A stretch of 64,000 bases of DNA from Ectopseudomonas guguanensis (GTDB lineage Bacteria; Pseudomonadota; Gammaproteobacteria; Pseudomonadales; Pseudomonadaceae): NCBI RefSeq assembly GCF_900104265.1, contig NZ_FNJJ01000002.1, positions 384,344 through 448,343 of the forward strand. The letters are read 5' to 3'. Below are positions 18,604 to 27,369 of the stretch, piece after piece. How positions within the stretch are numbered: the stretch's first letter is position 1; each line of letters begins with the position of its first letter. Under the pieces are notes generated by a model. That model saw nothing but the letters and a program-made list of their open reading frames with translations. It did no database searches and was not told the origin of the DNA. The translations under genes and the position numbers were made by a program.

Positions 18604-19578
18604 GTGTCTGTCCTAGAAGCCAAACCCAAACTGAAGCGCAGCGACCTGATCTGGACGCTGATCGGGCTCAGTGCCGTGGTGCTCTCCGGCTTCCTGCTCT
18701 ATCGCGAGCTGCGTAATATCTCCCTCGACCAGATCAAGGGCAGCCTCGAGGCGATCTCGCTCATGAACTGGCTGCTCGCCGCCGCCGCCACCCTCGGTGC
18801 CTACTGGGCACTGGCCTGGTACGACCGCATCGCCGTCGCCCACCTCGGCAAGAAGATTCCCTGGCGCTTCATCACCCTGTGCTCCTTCACCACCTACGCC
18901 CTGGCCCACAACATCGGCGCCTCGGTGTTCTCCGGCGCGGTGGTGCGCTATCGCGCCTATCGCAGCAAGGGCCTGACGCCACAGGAAATCGGCATCCTCA
19001 TCGTCTTCTGCTCCTTCACCTTCGCCCTCGGCACCCTGCTGGCCAGCGGCTGCGTGCTGATTGCCCAGCCCGACCTGATCCACCGGGTAGCCAATATCAC
19101 GCCACTGGTATCGGTGGTCATCGGCAGCGTGCTGCTGAGCCTGGTCGGCCTCTACGTGCTGGGCTCCTGGCGCCAGTTCGAACCCTGGACGCTGGGCAAG
19201 CTGCACGTCGAATATCCGCGCCTGCCCATCGTCAGCCGCCAGTTGCTGGCCGGCCCGCTGGAATTGCTGTGCGCCGCGGCGATCATCTATTTCGCCCTGC
19301 CGGCCGACAATCACCCCGGTTACCTGGTGGTGCTCGGCGTGTTCCTCGCGTCCTTCTCGCTGGCCCTGCTGTCCCATGCGCCGGGCGGCCTGGGGGTGCT
19401 GGAGGTGACCTTCCTCGCAGCCATGCCGGAAATTCCCGCCGCCGACGTGCTGGCCGCGCTGATCGTGTTCCGCGTGTTCTACCTGCTGCTGCCCTTCGCC
19501 CTGTCGCTGCTGGTGGTGCTGGGCTTCGAGTGGAGCCAGTGGAAGGAAAAGCAGCAGGGCGGCAACCTGCCGTCCTAA
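18604..19578 (+). CDS. UPF0104/YbhN-type membrane protein (lysylphosphatidylglycerol synthase TM domain)
   Basis: A 324-residue protein with about eight membrane helices. It matches the integral-membrane domain of MprF-type proteins (LALLSHAPGGLGVLEVTFLA and LGAYWALAWYDRIAVAHLGK), without the catalytic aminoacyl-transferase domain. The start is GTG at 18604, with GAGG upstream. The 210-bp leader contains a GGCCCC/GGGGCC hairpin at 18565-18584 just before the ribosome site. Proteins of this type flip or scramble lipids in some systems. Substrate unknown. Confidence 0.86.
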   Translation: MSVLEAKPKLKRSDLIWTLIGLSAVVLSGFLLYRELRNISLDQIKGSLEAISLMNWLLAAAATLGAYWALAWYDRIAVAHLGKKIPWRFITLCSFTTYALAHNIGASVFSGAVVRYRAYRSKGLTPQEIGILIVFCSFTFALGTLLASGCVLIAQPDLIHRVANITPLVSVVIGSVLLSLVGLYVLGSWRQFEPWTLGKLHVEYPRLPIVSRQLLAGPLELLCAAAIIYFALPADNHPGYLVVLGVFLASFSLALLSHAPGGLGVLEVTFLAAMPEIPAADVLAALIVFRVFYLLLPFALSLLVVLGFEWSQWKEKQQGGNLPS

Positions 19579-19717
19579 CGGCTCGCCGTCGCCGCGCCAC
19601 TGACATAGAATGCGCGGCCATTTTTTGCGGCCTGCCATCCCTGGCGGCCACCCGTCGGGCCGTCGCTGCGCGACGTCAGAAATTTCTCCCTTCAATTTTT
19701 TGCGGCCCTGCGTTTCC

Positions 19718-20983
19718 ATGTCCTTCTCCACTCCCGCCCGCGCCTGCGGCATCGACTTCGGTACCTCCAACTCCACCGTCGGCTGGCTGCGCCCCGGCCA
19801 GGACAGCCTGCTGCCCCTGGAAGACGGCAAGATCACCCTGCCCTCGGTGATCTTCTTCAACACCGAGGAACGCCGCCCGGTCTATGGCCGCCTGGCCCTG
19901 CACGAGTACCTGGAGGGCTACGAAGGGCGCCTGATGCGCTCGCTGAAAAGCCTGCTGGGCTCCAAGCTGCTGAAAAGCGAAACCACGGTGCTGGGCAGTG
20001 CCCTGCCGTTCAAGGACCTGCTCGGCTTCTTTATCGGCGAGCTGAAAAAACGTGCCGAAGCCCAGGCCGAACGCGCCTTCGAGGAAGTGGTGCTGGGTCG
20101 CCCGGTGTTCTTCGTCGATGACGACCCGGTCGCCGACCAGGAGGCGCAGAACACCCTGGTGGCCGTGGCGCACAAGCTCGGCTTCAAGGAGGTGTCGTTC
20201 CAGTACGAACCCATCGCCGCGGCCTTCGACTACGAGTCGAGCCTGGCGCGCGAGGAGCTGGTGCTGATCGTCGATATCGGCGGCGGCACCTCGGACTTCT
20301 CCCTGGTGCGTCTGGCCCCTGAACGCCACCACCTGGCCGAGCGTCAGGACGACATCCTCGCCACTGGCGGCGTGCATATCGGCGGCACCGACTTCGACAA
20401 GCAGCTGTCGCTGGCCGGGGTGATGCCGCTGTTCGGCTACGGCAGCCGGATGAAGAGCGACGCCTTCATGCCCACCAGCTACCACCTCAACCTGGCCACC
20501 TGGCACACCATCAACGCGCTGTACGCGCAGAAGACCCAGCTGGCCCTGCAGAACATGCGCTACGACATCGTCGACGCCACCGGCATCGACCGCCTCTTCG
20601 GCCTGATCGAACAGCGCGCCGGGCACTGGCTGGCGATGCAGGTGGAAGAGAGCAAGATCGCCCTCAGCGAGCAGGATGCACGCCCCATCGACCTATCGCG
20701 CGTCGAGCCGGGCCTGGTCGCCGAGCTGACCCGGCCGCTGTTCGAGAACGCCATCGAGCCGCTGCTCGAGCGCATTCGCACCAGCCTCACGCAGTTGCTG
20801 GCCGATGCCGGCATCACTGCCGAGCAGGTCGACACGCTGTTCTTCACCGGCGGTTCCAGCGGCGTGCCGGCGCTGCGCCAGAGCGTGGCGGCGATGCTGC
20901 CCAATGCGCGCAGCGTGGAAGGCAACACCTTCGGCAGCATCGGCAGCGGCCTGGCCATCGAGGCGAAGAAGCGCTACGGCTGA
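19718..20983 (+). CDS. Hsp70-family protein (YegD-like)
   Basis: A 421-residue ATPase with an actin-like fold: phosphate-1 loop ACGIDFGTSNSTVGWL, phosphate-2 VLIVDIGGGTSDFSLVRL and the adenosine motif LFFTGGSSGVPALRQSV. It ends after the nucleotide-binding domain and lacks the peptide-binding domain of DnaK, as in YegD. The ATG at 19718 is chosen because the Hsp70 motif follows directly. P. aeruginosa PA4873, noted as a probable heat-shock protein, is in the same neighbourhood. The 100-bp leader carries TTTTTTGCGGCC twice (19621-19632 and 19696-19707). Confidence 0.92.
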   Translation: MSFSTPARACGIDFGTSNSTVGWLRPGQDSLLPLEDGKITLPSVIFFNTEERRPVYGRLALHEYLEGYEGRLMRSLKSLLGSKLLKSETTVLGSALPFKDLLGFFIGELKKRAEAQAERAFEEVVLGRPVFFVDDDPVADQEAQNTLVAVAHKLGFKEVSFQYEPIAAAFDYESSLAREELVLIVDIGGGTSDFSLVRLAPERHHLAERQDDILATGGVHIGGTDFDKQLSLAGVMPLFGYGSRMKSDAFMPTSYHLNLATWHTINALYAQKTQLALQNMRYDIVDATGIDRLFGLIEQRAGHWLAMQVEESKIALSEQDARPIDLSRVEPGLVAELTRPLFENAIEPLLERIRTSLTQLLADAGITAEQVDTLFFTGGSSGVPALRQSVAAMLPNARSVEGNTFGSIGSGLAIEAKKRYG

Positions 20984-21078
20984 GGCAGTGGCGCGCCATT
21001 CTGTTTCCAAATGCTGCCCAGGCCTCGCAGCGCCAGCCAGAGCGGCTAGGTTTACCCGGTGTTCAACCAGCCCACCGG

Positions 21079-21444
21079 GTGAAACTGATGCTGAAGAAAC
21101 TGCTGCTGCTCACCGCCACGCTTGGCCTGCTGCTCACCGCCGCCCTCGCCCAGGCTCATCACGGCTGGAGTTCCTACGACGCCGAACAGACCCTGACCCT
21201 GGAAGTGCCGCTGCAGAGCGTCAACTATCGCAACCCCCACGCCGATGTGAGCATCGAGCACGACGGGCGTACCTGGCAGGTGATCCTCGCGCCGATCAGC
21301 CGCCTGCAGGCGCGCGGCCTGCCCGAAGCCGACCTTACCGCGGGCAAGACCGTGACCATAGTCGGCTACCCGCGCAAGGACGGCACCGCGGAGATCCGCG
21401 CCGAACGCATCATCGTCGATGGTCGCACCATTGAACTGCGCTAG
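21079..21444 (+). CDS. Periplasmic DUF6152-family protein
   Basis: A 121-residue protein (118 if the ATG at 21088 is used instead of the GTG at 21079). The signal peptide LLLLTATLGLLLTAALAQA is followed by HHGWSSYD, the start of DUF6152 domains, and a small beta-rich body ending EIRAERIIVDGRTIELR. It is predicted periplasmic. The stop codon is followed at once by the ATG of the next membrane protein, so the two are translationally linked. No biochemical role is known to me. Confidence 0.82.
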   Translation: MKLMLKKLLLLTATLGLLLTAALAQAHHGWSSYDAEQTLTLEVPLQSVNYRNPHADVSIEHDGRTWQVILAPISRLQARGLPEADLTAGKTVTIVGYPRKDGTAEIRAERIIVDGRTIELR

Positions 21445-21927
21445 ATGGACAGCCTGATCGCCTGGGCCACCTGGCTCGAAGCCACGGCCCTGGGCGAGCA
21501 GATGCGCGGCTCGGCGCTGCTCTACCCGGCGTTCAACCTGCTGCACCTGCTTGGCCTGGTGCTGCTGCTTGGGCCCATGCTGCTGCTCGACGCACGCCTG
21601 CTCGGCGCCGGCCGCGCGTTCTCACTGCCCGCCGTGTCGCGCACGCTGACGCCGCTGGCGCTGGTCGGCCTGTTGCTCCTGCTGGGCAGCGGCATCTGTC
21701 TGTTCGCCGCCGACGCCGGGCCGCTGGCAGTCGACCGTCTGCTGCAGCTCAAGCTGCTGCTGATCATTCTGGGCGTCGCCAATGCGCTGCTGTTTCGTCG
21801 TCTGTGGAGTGCCAGGTTAAGCGACTGGGATACGTACGCGCCGCTGTTAGGTCGGCTGCAGGCGGCGCTGTCGCTGCTGTTGTGGCTGCTGGTGATGAGC
21901 CTCGGCCGCCTCCTGGCTTACTTCTAG
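21445..21927 (+). CDS. Hypothetical four-helix membrane protein partnered with DUF6152 protein
   Basis: A 160-residue protein with four hydrophobic helices (LLYPAFNLLHLLGLVLLLGP, LTPLALVGLLLLLGSGICLF, LLLIILGVANALLFRRLW and LQAALSLLLWLLVMSLGRLL). The HLLGLVLLLGPMLLLDARLLG region resembles DUF2214/DUF6644-type small membrane proteins, some with haem-binding histidines. Its ATG directly follows the DUF6152 stop, implying a joint function of the periplasmic and membrane partners. Function unknown. Confidence 0.78.
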   Translation: MDSLIAWATWLEATALGEQMRGSALLYPAFNLLHLLGLVLLLGPMLLLDARLLGAGRAFSLPAVSRTLTPLALVGLLLLLGSGICLFAADAGPLAVDRLLQLKLLLIILGVANALLFRRLWSARLSDWDTYAPLLGRLQAALSLLLWLLVMSLGRLLAYF

Positions 21928-21982
21928 CGCGGCGCGCTTTGCCTTATCCTGCGCGCCTTCGCCCTCGAACAGGAATGCCCCG

Positions 21983-22516
21983 ATGAAAGCCCAGCTGGAA
22001 GAACTGATCGCCAAGATAAGCTCCGGCTGCCTGGTCGAGGACGAGATCGCGCGTATTGCCGACGAGGCCGCGCAGGCCTATGCCGACCCGGCTGCCTTCC
22101 TCGCCACCAATCCGGACGTCAACTACGACGACGAATTCCCCATCCCGCTGGGCGAATGGGTAGTGGTCGGCAGCCTGCCGGATACCGTGCTGTTCCAGGC
22201 CGACAGCTATGAAGAGCTGTTCCAGCGCATCACCGAATCCTTCGGCCCGCAGGTGCAATTCGTGCTCAAGCCCAAGCAACTGGCCAAGACCGAGCCGCTC
22301 AAGGCGCTCAACCGTATTCAGGTGCAGCTCTCGGCGCTGTCGCCGGAAACCGGCGGCTATGTGCTGGTGGACTTCAGCGAACCGCTGGACGACGAGCTGC
22401 AGGCGGTACTGGTGTACGCCAGCGACCTGCCGCGGGTGATGGAGCTGGCGGTGGAAGTGGGCATCTATGCCGCGCCGGCGCTGGAAGCCTTGCAGGCGGA
22501 GCAGGCGGAAGAATAG
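21983..22516 (+). CDS. Conserved hypothetical acidic cytoplasmic protein
   Basis: A 177-residue, acidic, soluble protein beginning MKAQLEELIAKISSGCLVED, with no signal, membrane helix or recognised catalytic motif. A motif-like middle (FPIPLGEWVVVGSLPDTVLF) and the end AAPALEALQAEQAEE are visible. I do not recognise the family. Codon use resembles the neighbours, so it looks like a long-term resident gene. A CCCTCTCCC palindrome lies in the spacer after it. Confidence 0.75.
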   Translation: MKAQLEELIAKISSGCLVEDEIARIADEAAQAYADPAAFLATNPDVNYDDEFPIPLGEWVVVGSLPDTVLFQADSYEELFQRITESFGPQVQFVLKPKQLAKTEPLKALNRIQVQLSALSPETGGYVLVDFSEPLDDELQAVLVYASDLPRVMELAVEVGIYAAPALEALQAEQAEE

Positions 22517-22539
22517 GTCGAGGCTTGCCCTCTCCCCAA

Positions 22540-22563
22540 CCCTCTCCCATAAATGGGAGAGGG
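22540..22563. repeat. Palindrome of the CCCTCTCCC family
   Basis: An 11-bp perfect stem (CCCTCTCCCAT) around AA, between two genes on the same strand. It has the same arm core as 2706-2731. No T tract follows. Confidence 0.75.
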
Positions 22564-22607
22564 GGCTGACCCCCTATCCCGCAACACTCTCGTTCCCTGG
22601 AGTCACC

Positions 22608-22814
22608 ATGCGCCCGATTCGCCTCGCCCTGTTGCTCAGCCCGCTGCTACTCGCCGCCTGTGGCGGCGCAGAGACCGCCACCACCGCCACCTTGCAGGCA
22701 CAGGATGCTTCGCAGAAACAGCAGCAGATGGAACAGCTCAAGCAGCAGATCGAGCAGGTCAACCAGCAGGCCCAGCAGCGTCTGCAGGATCAACTGGACG
22801 CCGCCGAGCAGTAA
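22608..22814 (+). CDS. Small coiled-coil lipoprotein
   Basis: A 68-residue protein. The signal LALLLSPLLLAACGG carries a lipobox (LAAC) with Cys at about residue 16. The rest is Gln-rich and helical (KQQQMEQLKQQIEQVNQQAQ), likely a short coiled coil of Lpp size. The residue after Cys is Gly, which does not signal inner-membrane retention, so an outer-membrane location is likely. GGAGTCACC precedes the ATG. I do not recognise a specific family. A structural lipoprotein is plausible. Confidence 0.8.
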   Translation: MRPIRLALLLSPLLLAACGGAETATTATLQAQDASQKQQQMEQLKQQIEQVNQQAQQRLQDQLDAAEQ

Positions 22815-22829
22815 CTAGCAGTCGCGCCC

Positions 22830-22891
22830 GTAGCCCGGATGAAATCCGGGGCAAGGCAGGCCAACCGCCCCCCGGATTGCATCCGGGCTAC
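22830..22891. repeat. REP pair, family C
   Basis: Inverted palindromes at 22830-22850 and 22871-22891 with GTAG/CTAC ends outward and CCCGGAT...ATCCGGG cores. The second copy overlaps the 3' end of the convergent alcohol dehydrogenase gene. Confidence 0.85.
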
Positions 22892-24057
22892 AAGGTCCCC
22901 CGCAGCGCTTTCTCGAACAAGGCGCTGTACTGCGCGGCGCTGAAGGCGATGGGGTTGGTGCCGGCCGAAGGGTCAACCTCGGCCATGCGCCCGACCTGCT
23001 CGATGCGCGCATCGTCGATGCCGATCTCGCCCAGGCTGTGGGCAATGCCCACCTCGCTGCGCAGCGCCAGCACCCAGTCCAGCACCGCCTCGAAGCCGCT
23101 GCCCGACAGCGCCAGGTAGCGCGCCATCTTCTCCATCTGCGGCTCGATGGCACCGCGGTTGGCCACCAGCACGTACGGCATCAGTACTGCATTGAGCAGG
23201 CCGTGATGGGCGTCGTACAGCGCCCCCAGCGGATGGGCCAGCGCGTGCATGGCACCGAGGCCACGCTGGAAGGCGGTGGCGCCCATGCTCGAGGCCACCA
23301 GCATCTGCAGCCGCGCCTCGACGTCGGTGCCCTGACTGACCGCACGCGGCAGGTATTGCTGCACCAGGCGCATGCCTTCCAGGGCGATGCCCTCGGCCAT
23401 GGGATGGAACAGCGGCGAGCAGAAGGCCTCGAGGCTGTGAGACAGCGCGTCCATGCCGGTGGCGGCGGTGATCTTCGCCGGCAGGCCGACCGTCAGCTCC
23501 GGGTCGAGAATCACCAGCGCCGGCAGCATCCGCGCGTGGAAGATGATGCGCTTGATATGCGCCGCGTCGTCGGTGATCACCGAGGCGCGACCGACTTCCG
23601 AGCCGGTGCCGGCTGTGGTCGGCACCGCCACCACCGGCGCCATGCCGGCGACATTGACCCGGCTGGCGTTGTCGCCGACGTCCTCGAAATCCCACAGCGG
23701 CCGGTCCTGGCCGACCATCAGGGCGATGGCCTTGCCGGCATCCAGCGCCGAGCCGCCGCCGAAGGCGATCACCCCGTCATGCCCGCCGGCCTTGAACGCG
23801 GCCACACCGTCCATCACGTTGGCGCCGGTGGGGTTGCCCTTGATCGCCGAGAACAGCCCTGCGTTCAAGCCTGCATCGCGGCACTGGCGCAGCGCCGCGT
23901 CGATCATCGGCAGTGCGGCCAGGCCGGGGTCGGTACACAGCAGCGGCGCGCGCATGCCGAGCTGACGGCAGGCCTCGGCCAGCTCGGCGATGCGGCCGAC
24001 GCCGACGCGCATCGAGGTCGGGTAATTCCAGTTCATGCGGTACTGATTCAGGTCCAT
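22888..24057 (-). CDS. Iron-containing (type III) alcohol dehydrogenase
   Basis: A 389-residue NAD(P)-dependent dehydrogenase. The cofactor loop GVIAFGGGSALDAGKAIALM, the VAVPTTAGTGSEVGRASVIT segment and the metal-binding region GMDALSHSLEAFCSP plus ALAHPLGALYDAHHG are complete. The ATG at 24057 begins MDLNQYRMNWNYP. It lies 8 bp after the aldehyde dehydrogenase stop, so it is in the same operon. In sequence it would oxidise an alcohol to the aldehyde that its neighbour oxidises to an acid. See the finding on this cluster for the proposed pathway. Confidence 0.93.
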   Translation of the reverse strand: MDLNQYRMNWNYPTSMRVGVGRIAELAEACRQLGMRAPLLCTDPGLAALPMIDAALRQCRDAGLNAGLFSAIKGNPTGANVMDGVAAFKAGGHDGVIAFGGGSALDAGKAIALMVGQDRPLWDFEDVGDNASRVNVAGMAPVVAVPTTAGTGSEVGRASVITDDAAHIKRIIFHARMLPALVILDPELTVGLPAKITAATGMDALSHSLEAFCSPLFHPMAEGIALEGMRLVQQYLPRAVSQGTDVEARLQMLVASSMGATAFQRGLGAMHALAHPLGALYDAHHGLLNAVLMPYVLVANRGAIEPQMEKMARYLALSGSGFEAVLDWVLALRSEVGIAHSLGEIGIDDARIEQVGRMAEVDPSAGTNPIAFSAAQYSALFEKALRGTL

Positions 24058-24065
24058 TGCGCGCC

Positions 24066-25454
24066 TCACAGCTGAGTCTTGAAGTGGAAGGATTTCGGCC
24101 GGGTCAGCTGCTCGTAGCCGACCCTTGAGAGGGTGCAGCCACGTCCGGAGTGCTTCACCCCGGTCCAGGCCAGCCCGGGGTCGAGGTAGTCGCAACGGTT
24201 GAGAAACACCGTGCCGGCCTCCACCCGATCAGCCAGGGCCATGGCGGCATCGACGTCGCGGCTGAAGATCGCCGCGGTCAGGCCGAACTCACTGTCGTTC
24301 ATCAGCGCCAGCGCCTCCTCGTCGCTGGCGACCTTCTGGATACCCACCACCGGGCCGAAGGATTCCTCGGTCATCACGCGCATTTCATGGCTGACGTTGG
24401 TCAGCACCTGCGGCGCCAGATAGGGCGTACCCGGCGCATCCAGGGGAAACTCGGCCGGGTCGATATGCGCCCTGGCGCCCTGCTCGACCGCCTCGGCGAT
24501 CTGCGCGCGGACGAAATCGGCGGCGTCGGCCCGCACCAAGGGGCCCAGGGTAGTCTGCGGGTCGTCCGAACGCCCCAGTTTGTACTGGCGCACCAGCGCC
24601 ACCGCCTGCTCGACGAAGGCATCGAACAGCGACTCGTGCACGTAGATGCGCTCGATGCCGCAGCACGATTGGCCGGAGTTGAAGAAGGCGCCGTCGATGG
24701 CGGTTTCCACCGCGTGCTGCAGATCGGCGTCGGCGCGCACATAGGCCGGATCCTTGCCGCCCAGCTCCAGGCCGACGCTGATGAAGCGCCCCGCCGCCGC
24801 CCGCTCGACCATGGCCCCGCCCGGCACCGAACCGGTGAAGGCGACGTGGTTGATGGTCGGCGCACGAATCAGCGCTTCGGTCTCGCCGTGGCTCAGGTGC
24901 AGGTACTGGAACACGCCTTCGGGCAGGCCGGCCTCGGCAAAGGCCTCGACCATGCGCTCGGCGCACAACGGAGTCTGCGCCGAGTGCTTGAGCAATACCG
25001 CGTTGCCTGCCAGCAGTGCCGGCATCACCGCATTCACCGCGGTCAGGTAGGGGTAGTTCCAGGGCGCGATGACCAGTGCCACGCCCAACGGCTCGCGGCG
25101 GATGAAACGGGTGAAGCCGGGCTTGTCCGGCAGGCGGATATCGGCCAGCGAACCCTCGGCGATATCGGCCATATGCGTGGCGCGCTCGACGAAGCCGCGG
25201 ATCTCGCCGGCGGCGTAGCGGATCGGCCGGCCCATCATCCAGCACAGTTCCTCGGCCAGTTGGCTCTCGCGTGCGGCGAAGGCGTCGATGGCGCGCCGGC
25301 CGATGGCGATGCGCTCACGCAGCGGTGTGCGTTTCCAGGTCTGCTGCGCCAGCTCGGCCCGGGCCAGCGCGGCCAGGATCTCGGGGTTGGAGGCCAGGTG
25401 ACGTTCGACGTAGACCGAACCGTCGATGGGGGAAATGCATTGCAGTTTGCTCAT
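24066..25454 (-). CDS. Aldehyde dehydrogenase (ALDH superfamily)
   Basis: A 462-residue NAD(P)-dependent aldehyde dehydrogenase. The catalytic Cys is in NSGQSCCGIERIYVH, the general-base Glu in VGLELGGKDPAYVRADADLQ, and the cofactor loop in VAFTGSVPGG. The ATG at 25454 (MSKLQCISPIDGSVYVERHL) has GGAG upstream. A reading that continues further upstream enters repeat DNA and the neighbouring gene. It follows the glutamine-synthetase-like gene after a 224-bp spacer rich in repeats and precedes the alcohol dehydrogenase. Confidence 0.94.
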   Translation of the reverse strand: MSKLQCISPIDGSVYVERHLASNPEILAALARAELAQQTWKRTPLRERIAIGRRAIDAFAARESQLAEELCWMMGRPIRYAAGEIRGFVERATHMADIAEGSLADIRLPDKPGFTRFIRREPLGVALVIAPWNYPYLTAVNAVMPALLAGNAVLLKHSAQTPLCAERMVEAFAEAGLPEGVFQYLHLSHGETEALIRAPTINHVAFTGSVPGGAMVERAAAGRFISVGLELGGKDPAYVRADADLQHAVETAIDGAFFNSGQSCCGIERIYVHESLFDAFVEQAVALVRQYKLGRSDDPQTTLGPLVRADAADFVRAQIAEAVEQGARAHIDPAEFPLDAPGTPYLAPQVLTNVSHEMRVMTEESFGPVVGIQKVASDEEALALMNDSEFGLTAAIFSRDVDAAMALADRVEAGTVFLNRCDYLDPGLAWTGVKHSGRGCTLSRVGYEQLTRPKSFHFKTQL

Positions 25455-25509
25455 TAGGTGCTCCGTAAAAGGAATCGCGGCCCACGTGGTGGATCGCGTA
25501 CCGCGCTCG

Positions 25510-25678
25510 GCCCCCTCGCCCCTCCGGGGAGAGGGTTGGGGAGAGGGGAGAAAACAGCCACCCTCTCCCCCAGCCCCCGCTCCGCGCCCCTGCCCTTCGC
25601 AGAGCTCAGGGCGCTTCGGCGGGCGAAGCGATGCTTCGCTCATCCCGCCGTCGCCCCGCAAGCGGGAGAGGGGAGCGC
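25510..25678. repeat. Composite repeat spacer between GS-like and ALDH genes
   Basis: Several CCCTCTCCC/GGGAGAGGG palindrome arms and a CGAAGC/GCTTCG hairpin near 25624-25638 fill this spacer. It is an array of the family D repeat seen at 2706 and 22540. It does not contain a gene. Confidence 0.7.
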
Positions 25679-27052
25679 TCAGATGATTTCGAAGTAGCGA
25701 TCCAGCTCCCAGTCGCTGACATGGCGGCGGTACTCGCGCTCTTCCCATTCGCGGCTGGCGGCGAAGTGCTCGACGAAAGCGTCGCCGAACAGCTCGCGCG
25801 CCGCCTGCGAGCCCTTCAGGCGCTGCGCCGCATCCCACAGCGTGCGCGGCAGCGCCAGCTCCTCGGGGTGCTTGACCGCATAGGCGTTGCCGCTGACCGG
25901 CGCGGTCGGCTCCCACTGCTGCATGATTCCGTACAGCCCCGAGCCGATGGCCACCGACAAGGCCAGAAAGGGATTGCCGTCGGCGGCGCCGAGGCGGTAC
26001 TCCTGGCGCTGCGACTTGTCGCTGCCGGGGATTACCCGCAGCGCCGCGGTGCGGTTCTCCACCCCCCAGGTGGCGTCGGTGGGTGCCCAGAAGCCGGGAA
26101 TCAGACGCCGGTAGCTGTTCAGCGTCGGCGCCACCATGCACAGGAATTCCGGCATCAGGCGCTGCTGGCCGGCGAGAAAATGCCGCTGCAGCTTGCTCAT
26201 GTTGTGCGCCTGATCGGGATCAAAGAAGGCCGACTTGTCGCTCGCACGGTCACGCAGCGACACGTGGATATGCCCGCTCTGCCCCGGATACTTGCCCGAC
26301 CACTTGGCCATGAAGGTGGCCATCAGGCCGTTGCGCTGGGCCAGTACCTTCATGAAGGTCTTGAACAGCGCGCCCTTGTCCGCCGCCGCCTCGGCGCGGT
26401 CATAGGCGATGGCCGCCTCCAGCACACCGGGGCCGGTTTCGGTGTGCAGGCCCTCGATGGGAAAATCCATCGCCTCGCCCATCTCGAGGATCTGGTGATA
26501 GAGCTCGGCGTGCACCGAGTTGCGGATCATCGAGTAGCCGAACCAGTCCGGGGTGAACGGCTTGAGATCGCGAAAGCCCTTGGCCCGCGCCGACTCCGGC
26601 GTTTCGTCGAACATGAAGAACTCGTACTCCAGCGCCGCATAGGGCTCGAAGCCCATGGCCTGGCAGCGCTCGATCACCCGGCGCAGGGTGCCGCGCGGGC
26701 ACACCGCCTCGGCCTGCTGATCGAACTCGGCGAGAAACAGGAGCATGCCGTTTTCGAAGGGAATCTCGCGGCAGGTGTGCGGCAGGATGCGCACCGGCGC
26801 ATCAGGGTAGCCGCTGTGCCAGCCGGTGTACTGGGCGTTGTCGTAGAGCTGGTCCTTGACGTCCCAGCCGAGCACCACGTCGCAGAAGGCGAAGCCGTGC
26901 TCCAGGGCGGAGAAGAACTTGCTGCGGCTCATGTACTTGCCGCGCATCACCCCATCGTTGTCGAACAGACCGACCTTGACGTGGCTCAGGCCACGCTCCT
27001 CGACGATGCGCCGGGCATCGCCCAGGGTCTTTACATCCCGTGGTTTGAACAT
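25679..27052 (-). CDS. Glutamine-synthetase-like gamma-glutamyl-amine ligase
   Basis: A 457-residue ligase of the glutamine synthetase fold. The N-terminal beta-grasp contains HVKVGLFDNDGVMRGKYMSR. Catalytic motifs are ALEYEFFMFDETPE, GLHTETGPGVLEAA (metal ligands), SGHIHVSLRD and ENRTAALRVIPGS. The sequence resembles gamma-glutamylpolyamine/ethanolamide/isopropylamide ligases (PuuA, IpuC type) more than housekeeping GlnA. It lacks GlnA's C-terminal adenylylation region, as far as I can see. It is followed by aldehyde and alcohol dehydrogenase genes on the same strand, pointing to amine or amino-alcohol use. The substrate is inferred, not known. Confidence 0.9.
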   Translation of the reverse strand: MFKPRDVKTLGDARRIVEERGLSHVKVGLFDNDGVMRGKYMSRSKFFSALEHGFAFCDVVLGWDVKDQLYDNAQYTGWHSGYPDAPVRILPHTCREIPFENGMLLFLAEFDQQAEAVCPRGTLRRVIERCQAMGFEPYAALEYEFFMFDETPESARAKGFRDLKPFTPDWFGYSMIRNSVHAELYHQILEMGEAMDFPIEGLHTETGPGVLEAAIAYDRAEAAADKGALFKTFMKVLAQRNGLMATFMAKWSGKYPGQSGHIHVSLRDRASDKSAFFDPDQAHNMSKLQRHFLAGQQRLMPEFLCMVAPTLNSYRRLIPGFWAPTDATWGVENRTAALRVIPGSDKSQRQEYRLGAADGNPFLALSVAIGSGLYGIMQQWEPTAPVSGNAYAVKHPEELALPRTLWDAAQRLKGSQAARELFGDAFVEHFAASREWEEREYRRHVSDWELDRYFEII

Positions 27053-27369
27053 GCTAACCCCTGCGTCTTGTTGTTATGGCGGGCGGGTCGAGCGTACGGC
27101 TGGGCATTCATGACCGGCCAGGCAGGGCCGACGACGCATGGGCACAGCACGACGCCTATGACAGCGTCCGTTTCAGGCCCATTGAGTGTGGTACAGGATT
27201 GCCGGGATGGCAGGGTCGAGGCGGGAAAATCTGCATGCGCGGCGCCAGGCTGCGGTTCGTAGGGTGCGCCGCGCGCACCACTCTTGGGCTGCCAGCGGTG
27301 TATAGGAAGGCTGACCTCTGTACGGCTCCGATCTACGTCACTGAAGATCGTCGCACCGCAGCCCGCGCT
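27053..27369. other. Spacer upstream of the GS-like gene
   Basis: Holds the promoter region of the GS-like gene and one family B REP palindrome (27259-27279). I see no gene. Confidence 0.6.
27259..27279. repeat. Single REP palindrome, family B
   Basis: GTAG end with core GGGTGCGCCGCGCGCACC. No partner is seen nearby. Confidence 0.75.
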
